Of a stretch of DNA of 64,000 bases, positions 1 to 9,112 are shown piece after piece. Both the position numbers and the translations under genes were made by a program. How positions within the stretch are numbered: the first letter of the stretch is position 1; each line of letters begins with the position of its first letter. The notes under the pieces were generated by a model, which saw only the letters and a list, made by a program, of their open reading frames with translations, did no database searches and was not told the DNA's origin. Location: positions 1-64,000 of the forward strand of contig NZ_FRCM01000011.1 of NCBI RefSeq assembly GCF_900142915.1. The letters are read 5' to 3'. This DNA comes from Mucilaginibacter sp. OK098 (GTDB taxonomy: Bacteria > Bacteroidota > Bacteroidia > Sphingobacteriales > Sphingobacteriaceae).

Positions 1-1865
1 TTGTCATAAGCCCTGGCAGTTTCTCTTGTACGGTCTTCAGCTCTCACCCAAAACTCCCTGGCATCATCACCCGGGAATACAGGCCTGTCTTTTTGACTTT
101 GGTGTTTGAAGATGGCATTCCTTTTCCTGATCACCTCCTGTGGGGATAACGGTACGGCCATTTCTATTTCATGGGTTTCAAACTCCAGCCAGGCACCCCG
201 GTACATCCACAACCAGCAGTCTTTTACCCAGTCTTCCGTTTCCCTTAGTCTTTTTAAGGCGGCTATAATGATGTTAAAACAAACCAGGTGCGTTCCGTTC
301 GGGTCGGCAAAGTCGCCCGCTGCAAAGATCTGCTGCGGTTTTACTTTTTGCAGCAGCTCAATGGTGAGCTTGATGTCTGCCTCGCCTGCCGTGTTCTTCT
401 TGATCTTGCCGGTTTCATAAAACGGCAGGGCCATAAAGTGGATATGGTCGTCCTGTAATCCGGCATACCTTGCTCCCGAGATCGCTTCTGTCTTTCTTAT
501 AAATCCTTTTACATCCCTGATCTCTTTGGTATCTACCTGGTTGGGCTTTTTGGTCGGGATAAAGGCCCGCATCTCTTCATATACCTTTTTTAACTTGGTA
601 TTGTCATCGCCTATGCTGTTGTTAAAATCTATTGCAAATTCTACGAATCTTAGCACGTCATCATCCCATACGGCCGTATTGCCCGAGGTTTGGTAAGCTA
701 CATGCACATCATGCCCCTGGTCAACTAGCCGGATAAAGGTGCCGCCCATGGAGATCACATCATCATCCGGGTGGGGAGAGAAGATGATCGAGCGTTTCCT
801 TGCAGGCTGTGCTCTTTCCGGTCTTTGGCTGTCATCCGCATCCGGTTTACCTCCCGGCCAGCCGGTAATGGTATGCTGCAGCTGGTTAAAAATATCGATG
901 TTGATATTGTATACCGGGCCCTGCTCTACTGCAAGCTGGGCCATGCCATGGTTGTTATAATCTTCTTCGGTAAGTTTCAGGATCGGTTTGTTCAGGTTAT
1001 CGGCCAACCAGATCACCGCTTTCTTTTTCAGACCGTTTTCCCATACGCAGTCTTTTACCAGCCATGGGGTATTGAACCGAGTTAATGAACTTGCAGCAGG
1101 TTCATCCAACACAAATTCCACATTATCCGAGAGCTGCAGGTAAGTAGCCGGTACATCACCGGAGATCTCGCCTTCTACCGCTTTTTTGATGATCGGCGCT
1201 TTCTTCCCGCTCCAGGCCATCAGGATGATCTCTCTAGCTTTGAAGATGGTGCCGATGCCCATGGTGATGGCCTTGGTAGGCACATTCTGTTTACCGCCAA
1301 AGTCTCTTGAAGCATCATTCCGGGTCAAATCATCCAGGGTTACCAGCCGGGTACCCGAGTTGGGCGCCGAGCCCGGCTCGTTAAAGCCGATGTGGCCGGT
1401 TCGGCCAATCCCTAAGATCTGCAGATCCAGTCCACCCAATGCGGTGATCTTTTTTTCATAATCCAAGCAAAAGGCGGCTACCGCTTCCTGGTCAAGGGTG
1501 CCATCAGGGATGTGCACATTATCTTTATCGATATCTACATGCGAGAACAGGTTCTCATTCATGAACGTTACATAGCTTTGTGCCGCATTAGGCTGCATGG
1601 GGTAGTATTCGTCCAGGTTAAAGGTGATCACGTTTTTAAAGCTTAAGCCTTCCTGCTGGTGCTGGCGCACCAGCTCGGCATATACCCCTATCGGGGTTAC
1701 ACCAGTGGCTAAGCCCAGCACGGTCTTTTCGCCTTTTGCAGTTTTGCTCTTTATCAGCTTGGCTATTCGCTGGGCTACTGCCAGCGATGCTTCTTTCTGA
1801 TTGCTGTACACCGTTACCGGCAGCTTCTCGTAACGCGTCTCTTCTAGTAAATTTAATCTCGCCAT
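1..1865 (-). CDS. nagB: Glucosamine-6-phosphate deaminase fused to a PIG-L/LmbE deacetylase-like domain (3' end outside window)
   Basis: Converts glucosamine 6-phosphate to fructose 6-phosphate and ammonia in the cytoplasm. The frame is open from an ATG at 1863-1865 to the window edge, about 621 codons, so the C-terminus is missing. The N-terminal third is NagB-like: a phosphate loop GLATGVTP near residue 51, NLDEYY near 84 with the general-base Asp, and GHIGFNEP near 157 with the catalytic His. The second part carries HPDDD at residues 365-369, the metal-binding signature of PIG-L/LmbE N-deacetylases. The fusion is the usual long form of NagB in Bacteroidota; the role of the second domain in these proteins is not settled. 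It diverges from anmK across 168 bases, which fits aminosugar recycling. The family assignment is firm. Confidence 0.93.
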   Translation of the reverse strand, partial: MARLNLLEETRYEKLPVTVYSNQKEASLAVAQRIAKLIKSKTAKGEKTVLGLATGVTPIGVYAELVRQHQQEGLSFKNVITFNLDEYYPMQPNAAQSYVTFMNENLFSHVDIDKDNVHIPDGTLDQEAVAAFCLDYEKKITALGGLDLQILGIGRTGHIGFNEPGSAPNSGTRLVTLDDLTRNDASRDFGGKQNVPTKAITMGIGTIFKAREIILMAWSGKKAPIIKKAVEGEISGDVPATYLQLSDNVEFVLDEPAASSLTRFNTPWLVKDCVWENGLKKKAVIWLADNLNKPILKLTEEDYNNHGMAQLAVEQGPVYNINIDIFNQLQHTITGWPGGKPDADDSQRPERAQPARKRSIIFSPHPDDDVISMGGTFIRLVDQGHDVHVAYQTSGNTAVWDDDVLRFVEFAIDFNNSIGDDNTKLKKVYEEMRAFIPTKKPNQVDTKEIRDVKGFIRKTEAISGARYAGLQDDHIHFMALPFYETGKIKKNTAGEADIKLTIELLQKVKPQQIFAAGDFADPNGTHLVCFNIIIAALKRLRETEDWVKDCWLWMYRGAWLEFETHEIEMAVPLSPQEVIRKRNAIFKHQSQKDRPVFPGDDAREFWVRAEDRTRETARAYD

Positions 1866-2033
1866 TGGGTTGGTTGGGTTGTATCCGTAGCCTTAAATCC
1901 AATTACTTCGGATTCATGGCTAACAGCTTTAGACTTAGAAAATTTGGTGAAAACAAATATATTCAGATATGTTTATAATTTGGCTAATAATTTAACTTTT
2001 GTACATGCATTAACATTTAGGTAATTTAAGCCC

Positions 2034-3227
2034 ATGTTAGCCCTTAATACAAACCTGCAAAAGCTGGTAAGCATCGCTCAAAAAACAGAAAAAACAGGGA
2101 TCGGCTTAATGTCGGGCACCTCGCTCGACGGGCTTGACATTGCCTTGTGCCGTTTTAAAGGCAGCGGCTTGCAAACCAAATTTTCGCTGATAAATTTTAT
2201 AACTATCCCTTATGCCGATGCCTTTAAAAACGAGGTACAACAGGTTTTTGCACATAAAGAAGCAAGTCTTGAAAAAGTCTGCCTGCTTAATGAATACATC
2301 GGAGATTTTCATGGACAACTGGTATTGCAGGCCCTTAACGGTTGGGGTATTAAACCTGCTGAGGTAGATTTTATAGCCAGCCACGGGCAAACAATTTATC
2401 ATGCCCCCAAACGACGGCATAAACAGCCAGGCTATTCAAATGGGACCCTGCAAATTGGAGATGGTGATCATTTGGCTGTTAAAACGGGCATATTAACCAT
2501 CAGTGATTTCAGACAAAAGCATATTGCCACAGGTGGTGAAGGTGCACCGCTGGCTTTATATGGCGATGTATTGCTGGGGAGTAAAATCGGTGAAAATAGG
2601 ATCCTGTTGAATATCGGTGGAATTGCCAACCTTACCTGGTTACCTGCCGATGGTAATTATGCCGGTATTGTGTGTACGGATGTTGGCCCCGGCAATACGC
2701 TGATTGATGCAGCCTGCCGCAAACATTTTAATAAGGCATATGACGAAGATTCAAAAATCGCCTTTTCGGGTAACATAAATGAAGACTTGTTAGCCGCCCT
2801 ACTCGATCATCCATTTTTTAGTGAGCAGGCACCCAAAACCACCGGGCCTGAATTATTTAGCCTGGCTTATGTTGAGGCTGCGCAGCAAAGGTCAAACACT
2901 TTAAATATCAGCAACGAAGACCTGGTTTGTACTTTGAGCGCATTCACCGCTAAAACAATCACTGATTTTATTTCAAAGAATTTTGAGGCTGATAATATCC
3001 GGATTTTTACCAGTGGCGGGGGGGCGAGGAATATTTATATCATTGAACATTTAAAGAAAGCTTTACCACTGGTTGCTATTAAAACTACAGGTGATCTGGG
3101 TATTGACCCGGATGCTAAAGAAGCCATCCTGTTTGCCCTTTTAGGAAACGAGGCATTGTGCGGCGAATCTATGGCGATAGGAAATAACCCTGCGGTTTTA
3201 ATGGGGAAAATTAGTTTCCCTTTGTAA
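2034..3227 (+). CDS. anmK: Anhydro-N-acetylmuramic acid kinase
   Basis: Phosphorylates and opens 1,6-anhydro-MurNAc to MurNAc 6-phosphate during peptidoglycan recycling in the cytoplasm. The 397-residue protein has GLMSGTSLDG at residues 24-33, the signature of the family, ASHGQTI near 119, and CTDVGPGNTLID near 214, which belongs to the sugar-kinase/actin-like fold. The length is usual for AnmK. About 20 residues precede the first conserved motif, slightly more than typical, so an internal start is possible, but no better ATG is present. Divergent nagB supplies the next steps once MurNAc has been converted to GlcNAc and GlcN phosphates. A 31-base palindrome lies 13 bases after the stop. Confidence 0.95.
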   Translation: MLALNTNLQKLVSIAQKTEKTGIGLMSGTSLDGLDIALCRFKGSGLQTKFSLINFITIPYADAFKNEVQQVFAHKEASLEKVCLLNEYIGDFHGQLVLQALNGWGIKPAEVDFIASHGQTIYHAPKRRHKQPGYSNGTLQIGDGDHLAVKTGILTISDFRQKHIATGGEGAPLALYGDVLLGSKIGENRILLNIGGIANLTWLPADGNYAGIVCTDVGPGNTLIDAACRKHFNKAYDEDSKIAFSGNINEDLLAALLDHPFFSEQAPKTTGPELFSLAYVEAAQQRSNTLNISNEDLVCTLSAFTAKTITDFISKNFEADNIRIFTSGGGARNIYIIEHLKKALPLVAIKTTGDLGIDPDAKEAILFALLGNEALCGESMAIGNNPAVLMGKISFPL

Positions 3228-3240
3228 AAGCACTCGAAAA

Positions 3241-3271
3241 GACTTACGAAGTTTTCAAAACATCGTAAGTC
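3241..3271. repeat. ACTTACGAAGTTTT palindrome, copy 1
   Basis: A 31-base near-perfect palindrome (arms of 15 around one base, one mismatch) just after anmK. Closely similar palindromes stand at 25760-25790 and 43995-44026. No T-run follows, so it is not a textbook terminator. Confidence 0.7.
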
Positions 3272-3460
3272 TGATGTACCAAGATCTTAAATTATACTTA
3301 CTGCCATGACATTTTTACAATAACAACCCTGCTTAGTGTATTTAACCCATTGCAAAAGCACTAAGAAAAGTTTAGTATTGTAACTGCTTTAACAGAGGCA
3401 ACAAGGCAGCTAATCAACTTGTTTAAATCCTGGTAGCTTATCATTATCAAAATCAATAAT

Positions 3461-4981
3461 ATGAAAAAATATTTATTTGCCCTTGCAGCTGTTTGCTGTG
3501 TTACAGGAGCAAGCTTTGCCCAGGTTGAGCCTGCTGCACCAAAAAACACTAACCCTATTTCTAAAGGCCGCATCCTGTCGGTAGATTCGGCCGTTGTTAC
3601 CAAGCACCAGGTAACTATAAAAGGAAAGCTTATCCCTTATACCGCAACTGCCGGCAGTATGCCGATTTGGGATAATGACGGACGCCCGATTGCCGGTGTG
3701 TTTTACACTTATTATGAAAGAGATGATGTTACTGATAGGTCTACCCGTCCGTTAGTGATCTCATTTAACGGTGGCCCCGGCACACCATCTGTATGGATGG
3801 AAATAGGTTATACCGGACCGCGCTTACTTAATATTGATAATGAAGGATATCCTATTCAACCATACGGCATTGGCGAGAATAAAAATTCCATACTTGATGT
3901 TGCCGACATTGTGTACCTGGACCCGGTAAACACCGGCTATTCACGAATAGTTAACAAAGATACGCCTGGCTCTAAATTCTTTGGGGTAAATGAAGATATT
4001 AAATACCTGGCCGAGTGGATAAATACTTTTGTTACCCGTAAAAATCGCTGGGCATCGCCTAAGTTTTTAATTGGCGAAAGCTACGGAACAACAAGAGCTT
4101 CGGGCCTTGCGCTTGAACTGCAAAATTCGCAATGGATGTACCTTAACGGGGTGATCCTTGTATCACCAACGGATCTTGGTATTGAACGGAGCGGCCCGGT
4201 ACAGGCAGCACTTAAACTGCCTTATTTTGCTGCCACCGCATGGTACCATGGAGCACTTGCCCCGGAATTACAGCAAAAAGACCTTACTGCATTTTTGCCT
4301 GAAGTTGAGAACTTTACCATCAATGAGCTGATCCCTGCCCTATCACGCGGTGGATTTATTGATGATGCCCAACGCAGCGCTATTGCTGCAAAAATGGCCC
4401 GGTACACCGGTATTTCAGAAAAAGTGATCATGCAGAATAACCTGGATGTATCATACGATCTTTTTTGGAAAGAGTTATTGCGTGATAAAGGGTTTACAGT
4501 TGGCAGGCTTGATTCTCGCTACAAGGGAATTGACAGGCAGGCGGGCGGCGAAAGCCCTGATTATAATGCGGAGCTTGTTGCATGGCTGCATGCGTTTACC
4601 CCTGCAATTAATATTTACCTGCGTGGCGAGCTGAACTACAAAACCGATTTGAAATATAACATGTTTGGTAACGTATGGCCATGGGACGATAAAAATAATC
4701 ACACCGGCGAAAACCTGCGCCAGGCCATCGCACAAAATCCATACCTGCACCTGTTGATCCAATCAGGCTATTATGATGGCGCATGCGATTATTTTAATGC
4801 TAAATACAGCCTTTGGCAGCTCGACCCAAGCGGTAAGCTTAAAGATCGCCTAAAATGGGAAGGTTATAAAAGCGGGCATATGATGTACCTGCGTAAGGAA
4901 GATTTGGCGGTAGCTACAGAAAACCTAAGAAAATTCATACAGGAGTCCGTACCGAAAGCCGGTACACCTGCTAAGTATTAA
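3461..4981 (+). CDS. Secreted S10-family serine carboxypeptidase-like peptidase
   Basis: A 506-residue protein that probably trims C-terminal amino acids from peptides outside the cytoplasm. Residues 1-20 are a signal peptide ending before Gln21 (ASFAQ). NGGPGTPS near 103 corresponds to the oxyanion-region NGGPG of family S10, and GESYG with Ser207 is the nucleophile elbow. A late Asp (DGACDYF) and GHMMYL near the C-terminus supply the other two catalytic residues. All three catalytic blocks are present in the usual order. It is followed by a hairpin terminator, so it is probably monocistronic. Substrate specificity cannot be read from the sequence. Confidence 0.88.
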   Translation: MKKYLFALAAVCCVTGASFAQVEPAAPKNTNPISKGRILSVDSAVVTKHQVTIKGKLIPYTATAGSMPIWDNDGRPIAGVFYTYYERDDVTDRSTRPLVISFNGGPGTPSVWMEIGYTGPRLLNIDNEGYPIQPYGIGENKNSILDVADIVYLDPVNTGYSRIVNKDTPGSKFFGVNEDIKYLAEWINTFVTRKNRWASPKFLIGESYGTTRASGLALELQNSQWMYLNGVILVSPTDLGIERSGPVQAALKLPYFAATAWYHGALAPELQQKDLTAFLPEVENFTINELIPALSRGGFIDDAQRSAIAAKMARYTGISEKVIMQNNLDVSYDLFWKELLRDKGFTVGRLDSRYKGIDRQAGGESPDYNAELVAWLHAFTPAINIYLRGELNYKTDLKYNMFGNVWPWDDKNNHTGENLRQAIAQNPYLHLLIQSGYYDGACDYFNAKYSLWQLDPSGKLKDRLKWEGYKSGHMMYLRKEDLAVATENLRKFIQESVPKAGTPAKY

Positions 4982-4986
4982 AACCC

Positions 4987-5012
4987 GTAGAGACACAATA
5001 CTTTGTGTCTCT
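4987..5012 (+). repeat. GTAGAGACACAA-type palindromic repeat, copy 1
   Basis: A 26-base imperfect palindrome. A diverged copy in opposite orientation lies at 5096-5121, and the two bracket the terminator between the S10 peptidase and the convergent lipoprotein gene. Confidence 0.6.
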
Positions 5013-5045
5013 GAATATTTGTGTCTCTGTATAAATATAACAAAG

Positions 5046-5080
5046 CCTTCTCATTACGTGCATGAGAAGGTTTTTATTTT
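5046..5080 (+). terminator. Rho-independent terminator of the S10 peptidase gene
   Basis: A perfect 9-bp stem (5046-5054 with 5062-5070, CCTTCTCAT/ATGAGAAGG) with a 7-base loop, followed by TTTTTATTTT. It lies 65 bases after the stop codon. Confidence 0.85.
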
Positions 5081-5095
5081 AGATGATATTTTATA

Positions 5096-5121
5096 AGAGG
5101 CGCAAAGTATTGCGTTTCTAC
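5096..5121 (-). repeat. GTAGAGACACAA-type palindromic repeat, copy 2
   Basis: Reverse-oriented diverged copy of the element at 4987-5012. The same core AATACTTTG is flanked by AGAAACGC and CGCCTCT. Confidence 0.55.
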
Positions 5122-5123
5122 AA

Positions 5124-6218
5124 TTAATTCTTCAACCCAATCCTGTGGTTGGTATAATCAAGCAAAAATTCATTGTCTGCAAAGAAATCAATACTGAAAA
5201 TAGTACGCGGATCATGCGTAAATGAAGGGTTTTCAACCTGCGTAAGGTTATAGTCGCTGGTTGTGGTGTACTGGTAACTAAACCCGCTGGTGGTGGTGAT
5301 AGTAACAGAAGAATTGGCAGCCAGCGTAGTTTGATTAACAGTGGCATTAGGATCTTCAATGTTGGCAAATGCCGGTGTTCCGGTATCAAACAATAAAGTA
5401 CCCTGGATGCTTTTGCCATTAAAACTTATAGTGGCCGGAATATTCGGCGAATATCCTGCAGATGTATGCGTAAGTGAATGCATAATAAAACCGTTTGAAC
5501 TGAGGTCATCAGGTACAAGGCCAATGGTAAGCAATTCCTTAACATAAGTTAACTGGTTAGAGATGTATGATGCTTTATCAAATTTTGAAAGCTTAAAGCC
5601 CTGCGTTACATTAGCCTTGGTATCAAAATAGCTTAGCGGACTTGCTATACTAAGGTTACTAAAGCTGGTATTTGGCCCTACTCCAAAAATATCATTGTAA
5701 TGCGGATCCTCTTTATTGCCTGTTTGTGTATCAATTGCCTTATAATATAAAAAGAAAGGGATGCGTTTAGTGGTAACGGAGCCATTTGCATCGCCAATAG
5801 TTATTACCGCGTAAGCCAGGTTTCCGTATTCTTTTATTCCGCTGGTTGCATCGCCATAAGTTAAAGTGGCTGTTTGCTTGGTAACGGTAATGCCGTTTAC
5901 AAGCAGGGAGTCGCCGGTAATTGTTATGCCCGAACTTGTGATCAAAGAAGCTGGAATAAGGCCATCGGCATCAATTGTCATAGCAGATGAACCCGTATCA
6001 AATATACTATAGTAAATTTGTTTTACTGTACCTACCTGCGATATAGGAATGATCACTCTCCGGAATATTGTACTTTGATATTCATACAAGCCAAGTGTGG
6101 CAATAGGCACCGGTGTTGGTGCGGGCGTATTATGATCTTTTTTACAGGATGCTATTAATACCGTTAAAAACAATCCCCCAACAATAAGCGGGAGATACTC
6201 TTTGTACATTTTCCCCAT
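5124..6218 (-). CDS. Lipoprotein with two DTG motifs, pepsin-like aspartic peptidase candidate
   Basis: A 364-residue predicted lipoprotein: the lipobox LIASC gives Cys25 followed by Lys-Lys, then a Pro/Thr linker. IFDTGSS with Asp74 and LLFDTGT with Asp278 are two Asp-Thr-Gly motifs, each after hydrophobic residues, about 204 residues apart. That is the layout of a two-lobed pepsin (family A1). LTYGDATSG near 119-127 resembles the pepsin flap (Tyr-Gly and small residues), and DIFGVGP near 177 resembles the segment that follows it. Viral-type proteases would have one motif and a much shorter chain. This suggests a surface peptidase, but peptidase activity is an inference. An upstream Met at position 1 or 4 could serve as the start. 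Confidence 0.6.
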   Translation of the reverse strand: MGKMYKEYLPLIVGGLFLTVLIASCKKDHNTPAPTPVPIATLGLYEYQSTIFRRVIIPISQVGTVKQIYYSIFDTGSSAMTIDADGLIPASLITSSGITITGDSLLVNGITVTKQTATLTYGDATSGIKEYGNLAYAVITIGDANGSVTTKRIPFFLYYKAIDTQTGNKEDPHYNDIFGVGPNTSFSNLSIASPLSYFDTKANVTQGFKLSKFDKASYISNQLTYVKELLTIGLVPDDLSSNGFIMHSLTHTSAGYSPNIPATISFNGKSIQGTLLFDTGTPAFANIEDPNATVNQTTLAANSSVTITTTSGFSYQYTTTSDYNLTQVENPSFTHDPRTIFSIDFFADNEFLLDYTNHRIGLKN

Positions 6219-6575
6219 ATATCAATTACGTATATTATAAATATTAAAATGGATAACGAAAATTTGCTCTTTTATGTATAGTAAAACTTAAAAGTAGAAA
6301 TTTATTGTAAGCAATTGCTGTTAAACCCTTGTTAAAAGTTAAAGCAAACCTACTGAATATACGGATTTAATAATGCTGTTAGTTGCTTTAATTAAATATT
6401 TTGATTTTATAGTAGTATCAGGGTATGTTTTATTTAGAATAACGCGCTGTTTATACATAGAAAGTAGATAAAATCGGTATTAATTATAAACTTATCTTTT
6501 TTCATAATTTATTTTATACTACTGATGTATTTAGCTCCTTCATGGCTTTGAGTGATCTGTTTTAGTAATGCCAAA
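6219..6575. other. AT-rich intergenic stretch
   Basis: 357 bases between two minus-strand genes. It is very AT-rich, with no open frame of note, no strong hairpin and no recognised repeat. It should hold the promoter of the DTG lipoprotein, but no clear -7 box could be chosen. Confidence 0.5.
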
Positions 6576-6914
6576 TTATTTTCCTAAACAAGCCAGTAAG
6601 CCCGATTTACGCTGTACCTGTTCTATGTACGCTTCTGCATCCTGCTCCTCATAAAGCTTGTAGTACAATTCAGCGCCATCATTTAAATTGGCTATACCAT
6701 TAATTTCTGTAACGGCAATAAACTGCCACATTACAGTTTCCTTCTTCGCGTTTAAAAAGCTATCCTGCCCGGCAATGCCAACGCTGTTGGCTTTTTCAAG
6801 AGCCGCAGCCTCATTTTCGGCTTCAATCAGTCTTAATTGCTCGTCAAACTGTGCGCAGTGATTGCCATCGCCGCTTACTATCCTGAATATTATTTTTGCT
6901 ATGTACCAGTTCAT
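6576..6914 (-). CDS. DUF4288 domain protein
   Basis: A small cytoplasmic protein of 112 residues from the ATG at 6912-6914 (MNWYIAK). It resembles the DUF4288 family: an N-terminal WYIAKIIFRI strand, then QFDEQLRLIEAENEAAALEKA, then WQFIAVTEI. The function is unknown. An in-frame GTG at 6948-6950 would add 12 residues, but that codon overlaps the left end of an inverted-repeat element and the added residues are Lys-rich and unlike the family start, so the ATG is preferred. Confidence 0.7.
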   Translation of the reverse strand: MNWYIAKIIFRIVSGDGNHCAQFDEQLRLIEAENEAAALEKANSVGIAGQDSFLNAKKETVMWQFIAVTEINGIANLNDGAELYYKLYEEQDAEAYIEQVQRKSGLLACLGK

Positions 6915-6949
6915 AGGTTTTGTTTTTTTATCTAAGAATAATTTTTTCA

Positions 6950-7115
6950 CCTCTTTACGCGCAGCGAAGAGAGGTCGACCAGCGTAGCGTTGTCGGGTGA
7001 GTCAACTCTGCGTCATTAATTAGCGTTAATGCATCGCGTTAATATCGCTCGCAGAGTTTACTCACCTGGTCATTGCTTCGCTCGACCGGCCCTCTCTTCG
7101 CTGCGCGTAAAGAGG
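6950..7115. mobile_element. MITE-like inverted-repeat element, 166 bp
   Basis: The ends are perfect 25-bp inverted repeats (6950-6974 and 7091-7115). Inside, further inverted segments (GGTGAGT..AACTCTGCG and a CGACC/GCTTCGCTCGACC pair) continue the symmetry, with an AT-rich centre around ATTAGCGTTAATGC. There is no coding capacity, and the element sits in the leader region of the DUF4288 gene. It looks like a non-autonomous, REP- or MITE-type element. Confidence 0.75.
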
Positions 7116-7194
7116 GCAGAAGAACATGCTTAATTCATAAATGATCAAGTTTTCTTCTCCTGTTCTTTTTAATTATTTCTAACAGGCATCTATT

Positions 7195-7887
7195 TTAATC
7201 TTTTCTGTGTTTTACTTCCCCATCGCCATATTGCTTAATGTCCTTCAGTACGCCATCGCCCCAATAGCTGATATTGCCCTCACCATAATTACTGATGGTA
7301 AGTGTTTCATCAGCATAAACCTCTAAATTGCCTACCGAGTAGTTTTTAAGGCTCACATTTTTTGCAAGCATCCCACGTGCATAAAGGTTCCCTTCTGATT
7401 TTGCACTTATCTCTAAAACATTGCAGGTTCCTTCCAGCTCCACATCGCCAACACATGCAGTTATCAGTTTTACAGCCGGGGCGTTTATAGCGAGCTTGCT
7501 GCTGCTTTTATCGCTGTAGATCTTTACTTCAACAGGCTCACTTGATTTTAGTGGATTGGCGCATACCAGTGTGCCGTTGGTACTGGCGTTATAAATATTG
7601 AATAGCTGCCGGTAATAGATCTTAACATTAAGCCTGCTGAAACCCGGCGTGCGCCATTTTCCTTCGGCGGTAACATACAGGGTGCGGCCCGAGTTGGTTA
7701 CCTCAATATATTCCTGCAAATTATCATCTGCTTCAACAATTACTTTTTCTTCATCAGCCTGGATCAGTTCAATGGTTCCGTTAATGCTGATGTGCAGGCG
7801 GATGAACGAGCTAATACTTTTTACTGCGGATACAATGTTTCCGCTTCCTTTTACTTCAATCATTTGTCGTAGTTTTTTAAAAGACAT
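7195..7887 (-). CDS. DUF2807 (GIN, adhesin-head-like) protein
   Basis: A 230-residue protein made of repeated short beta-strands with Gly/Asn turns (KGSGNIV, YGEGNISYWG, YGDGEVK), the pattern of the DUF2807 right-handed beta-helix. Most family members are exported, but here no signal peptide or lipobox is seen at the start (MSFKKLRQMIEVKGSGN), so this may be a cytoplasmic or truncated version. It is divergent from an AraC regulator 128 bases away, which suggests joint control. A second in-frame Met at residue 9 is a possible start. The function is unknown. Confidence 0.7.
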   Translation of the reverse strand: MSFKKLRQMIEVKGSGNIVSAVKSISSFIRLHISINGTIELIQADEEKVIVEADDNLQEYIEVTNSGRTLYVTAEGKWRTPGFSRLNVKIYYRQLFNIYNASTNGTLVCANPLKSSEPVEVKIYSDKSSSKLAINAPAVKLITACVGDVELEGTCNVLEISAKSEGNLYARGMLAKNVSLKNYSVGNLEVYADETLTISNYGEGNISYWGDGVLKDIKQYGDGEVKHRKD

Positions 7888-8015
7888 TTATAAATTTCAA
7901 TCTTGTTGTCGTAACTAATTGCCGCTCCGGGCGTTTAATTAATAATACAAATGTGGGAAGATGTGCACCCCCGCAGGTTACACCAAACGGAGCAATAGTT
8001 ATATAAAAAGGAACA

Positions 8016-8996
8016 ATGCCATTTGAATTAAAAAATAAAGCAGACGACCAGGTGCTGCATAGCAATGAATTAGCAGCTGAAGATTTTAACACCGATAAGC
8101 TGGTTGAAAATACCATAAGCTTTAACCTGCCCTTTGCTGAAGCTAAAATGAAGCAATGGTACTTTAACGGGATAAGAATGGGTCATCATAACTGGCATTA
8201 TAATGACCGTGTTGAAATGGAATGGAAGGCCGACCTGGATATGGTTACCCTTTATTTTAACATGCGGGGCAAAACAACTATTGCTAATAAAGATGCCGAC
8301 AAACCCTATGAGCTGGGTAAGTATCAGCATAATTTATTTTACTCGCAAACCGGCGAAGGCACTATAAAGAATGACGACCTGTACCTTGATACCTTTATGA
8401 TCCAGTTTAACAGGGATGCTTTTTTACGCCTTACAGAAGATTCAAACGAGGTGTTAAAGCGTTTTGGCGGCAATGTGCTTGAAGGTAAAAATGTTGCGCT
8501 TTGCGATAATAGCCTGTTTATGGATATTAATATGCTAAACGCGATAAATGCTATTATAAACTGCAAATACCAGGAAGATTTGAAAAAAATGTTTCTGCTT
8601 TCAAAAAGTATTGAGCTATTGGTTTTACAAGCCGAGGCTTATAATAGTTTTCAAAAAAGGGGGAGCGACTATTTAAAAACCGAATATGATAAAGAACGCA
8701 TTATTTATGCCCGCGAATACCTGGTCCAGCACCTGGATCTTCCGCCAAGCCTAACCGATTTGGCAAAGGTTGCAGGGATAAACGAGTACAAGCTAAAGCG
8801 GGGCTTTAAAGAAATGTTTGCCAATACCGTATTTGGCTACCTGGCTGATACCCGCCTTGAGCTTGCCAAAACAGACTTGCTGGAAAGAAAGAAATCTGCC
8901 AGCGAAATAGCTTTTGAACTAGGTTATAGTTCCGTACAACATTTTAGCACCGCTTTTAAAAAGAAGTTTGGCGTATCGCCCACCAGGTGTAATTGA
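8016..8996 (+). CDS. AraC-family transcriptional regulator
   Basis: A 326-residue regulator. The last ~95 residues form the double helix-turn-helix of the AraC/XylS family: the first helix pair in SLTDLAKVAGINEYKLKRGF, the second in SASEIAFELGYSSVQHFSTA, ending in KKFGVSPTRCN. The N-terminal ~230 residues have no recognised cupin signature and presumably bind an effector. A Shine-Dalgarno-like AAGGA precedes the ATG at 8016. It diverges from the DUF2807 gene, a likely target. Its stop lies about 117 bases before the start of the prolyl oligopeptidase. Confidence 0.88.
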   Translation: MPFELKNKADDQVLHSNELAAEDFNTDKLVENTISFNLPFAEAKMKQWYFNGIRMGHHNWHYNDRVEMEWKADLDMVTLYFNMRGKTTIANKDADKPYELGKYQHNLFYSQTGEGTIKNDDLYLDTFMIQFNRDAFLRLTEDSNEVLKRFGGNVLEGKNVALCDNSLFMDINMLNAINAIINCKYQEDLKKMFLLSKSIELLVLQAEAYNSFQKRGSDYLKTEYDKERIIYAREYLVQHLDLPPSLTDLAKVAGINEYKLKRGFKEMFANTVFGYLADTRLELAKTDLLERKKSASEIAFELGYSSVQHFSTAFKKKFGVSPTRCN

Positions 8997-9112
8997 TTGC
9001 TGACAGGATCTGTATAAAAAAGAAAATAGCTCCCTTCATCATTCGATATTCCTTTTCGCCTTTTACCATTCTCACAAAAAATACTAACTTAGCCTACCAA
9101 CCAATCCTTGCA

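Noticed and set aside
8993..9112. Upstream start of the prolyl oligopeptidase overlapping the AraC stop
   Set aside because: The added 40 residues are not conserved-looking and would hide the clear signal peptide that starts at 9113.
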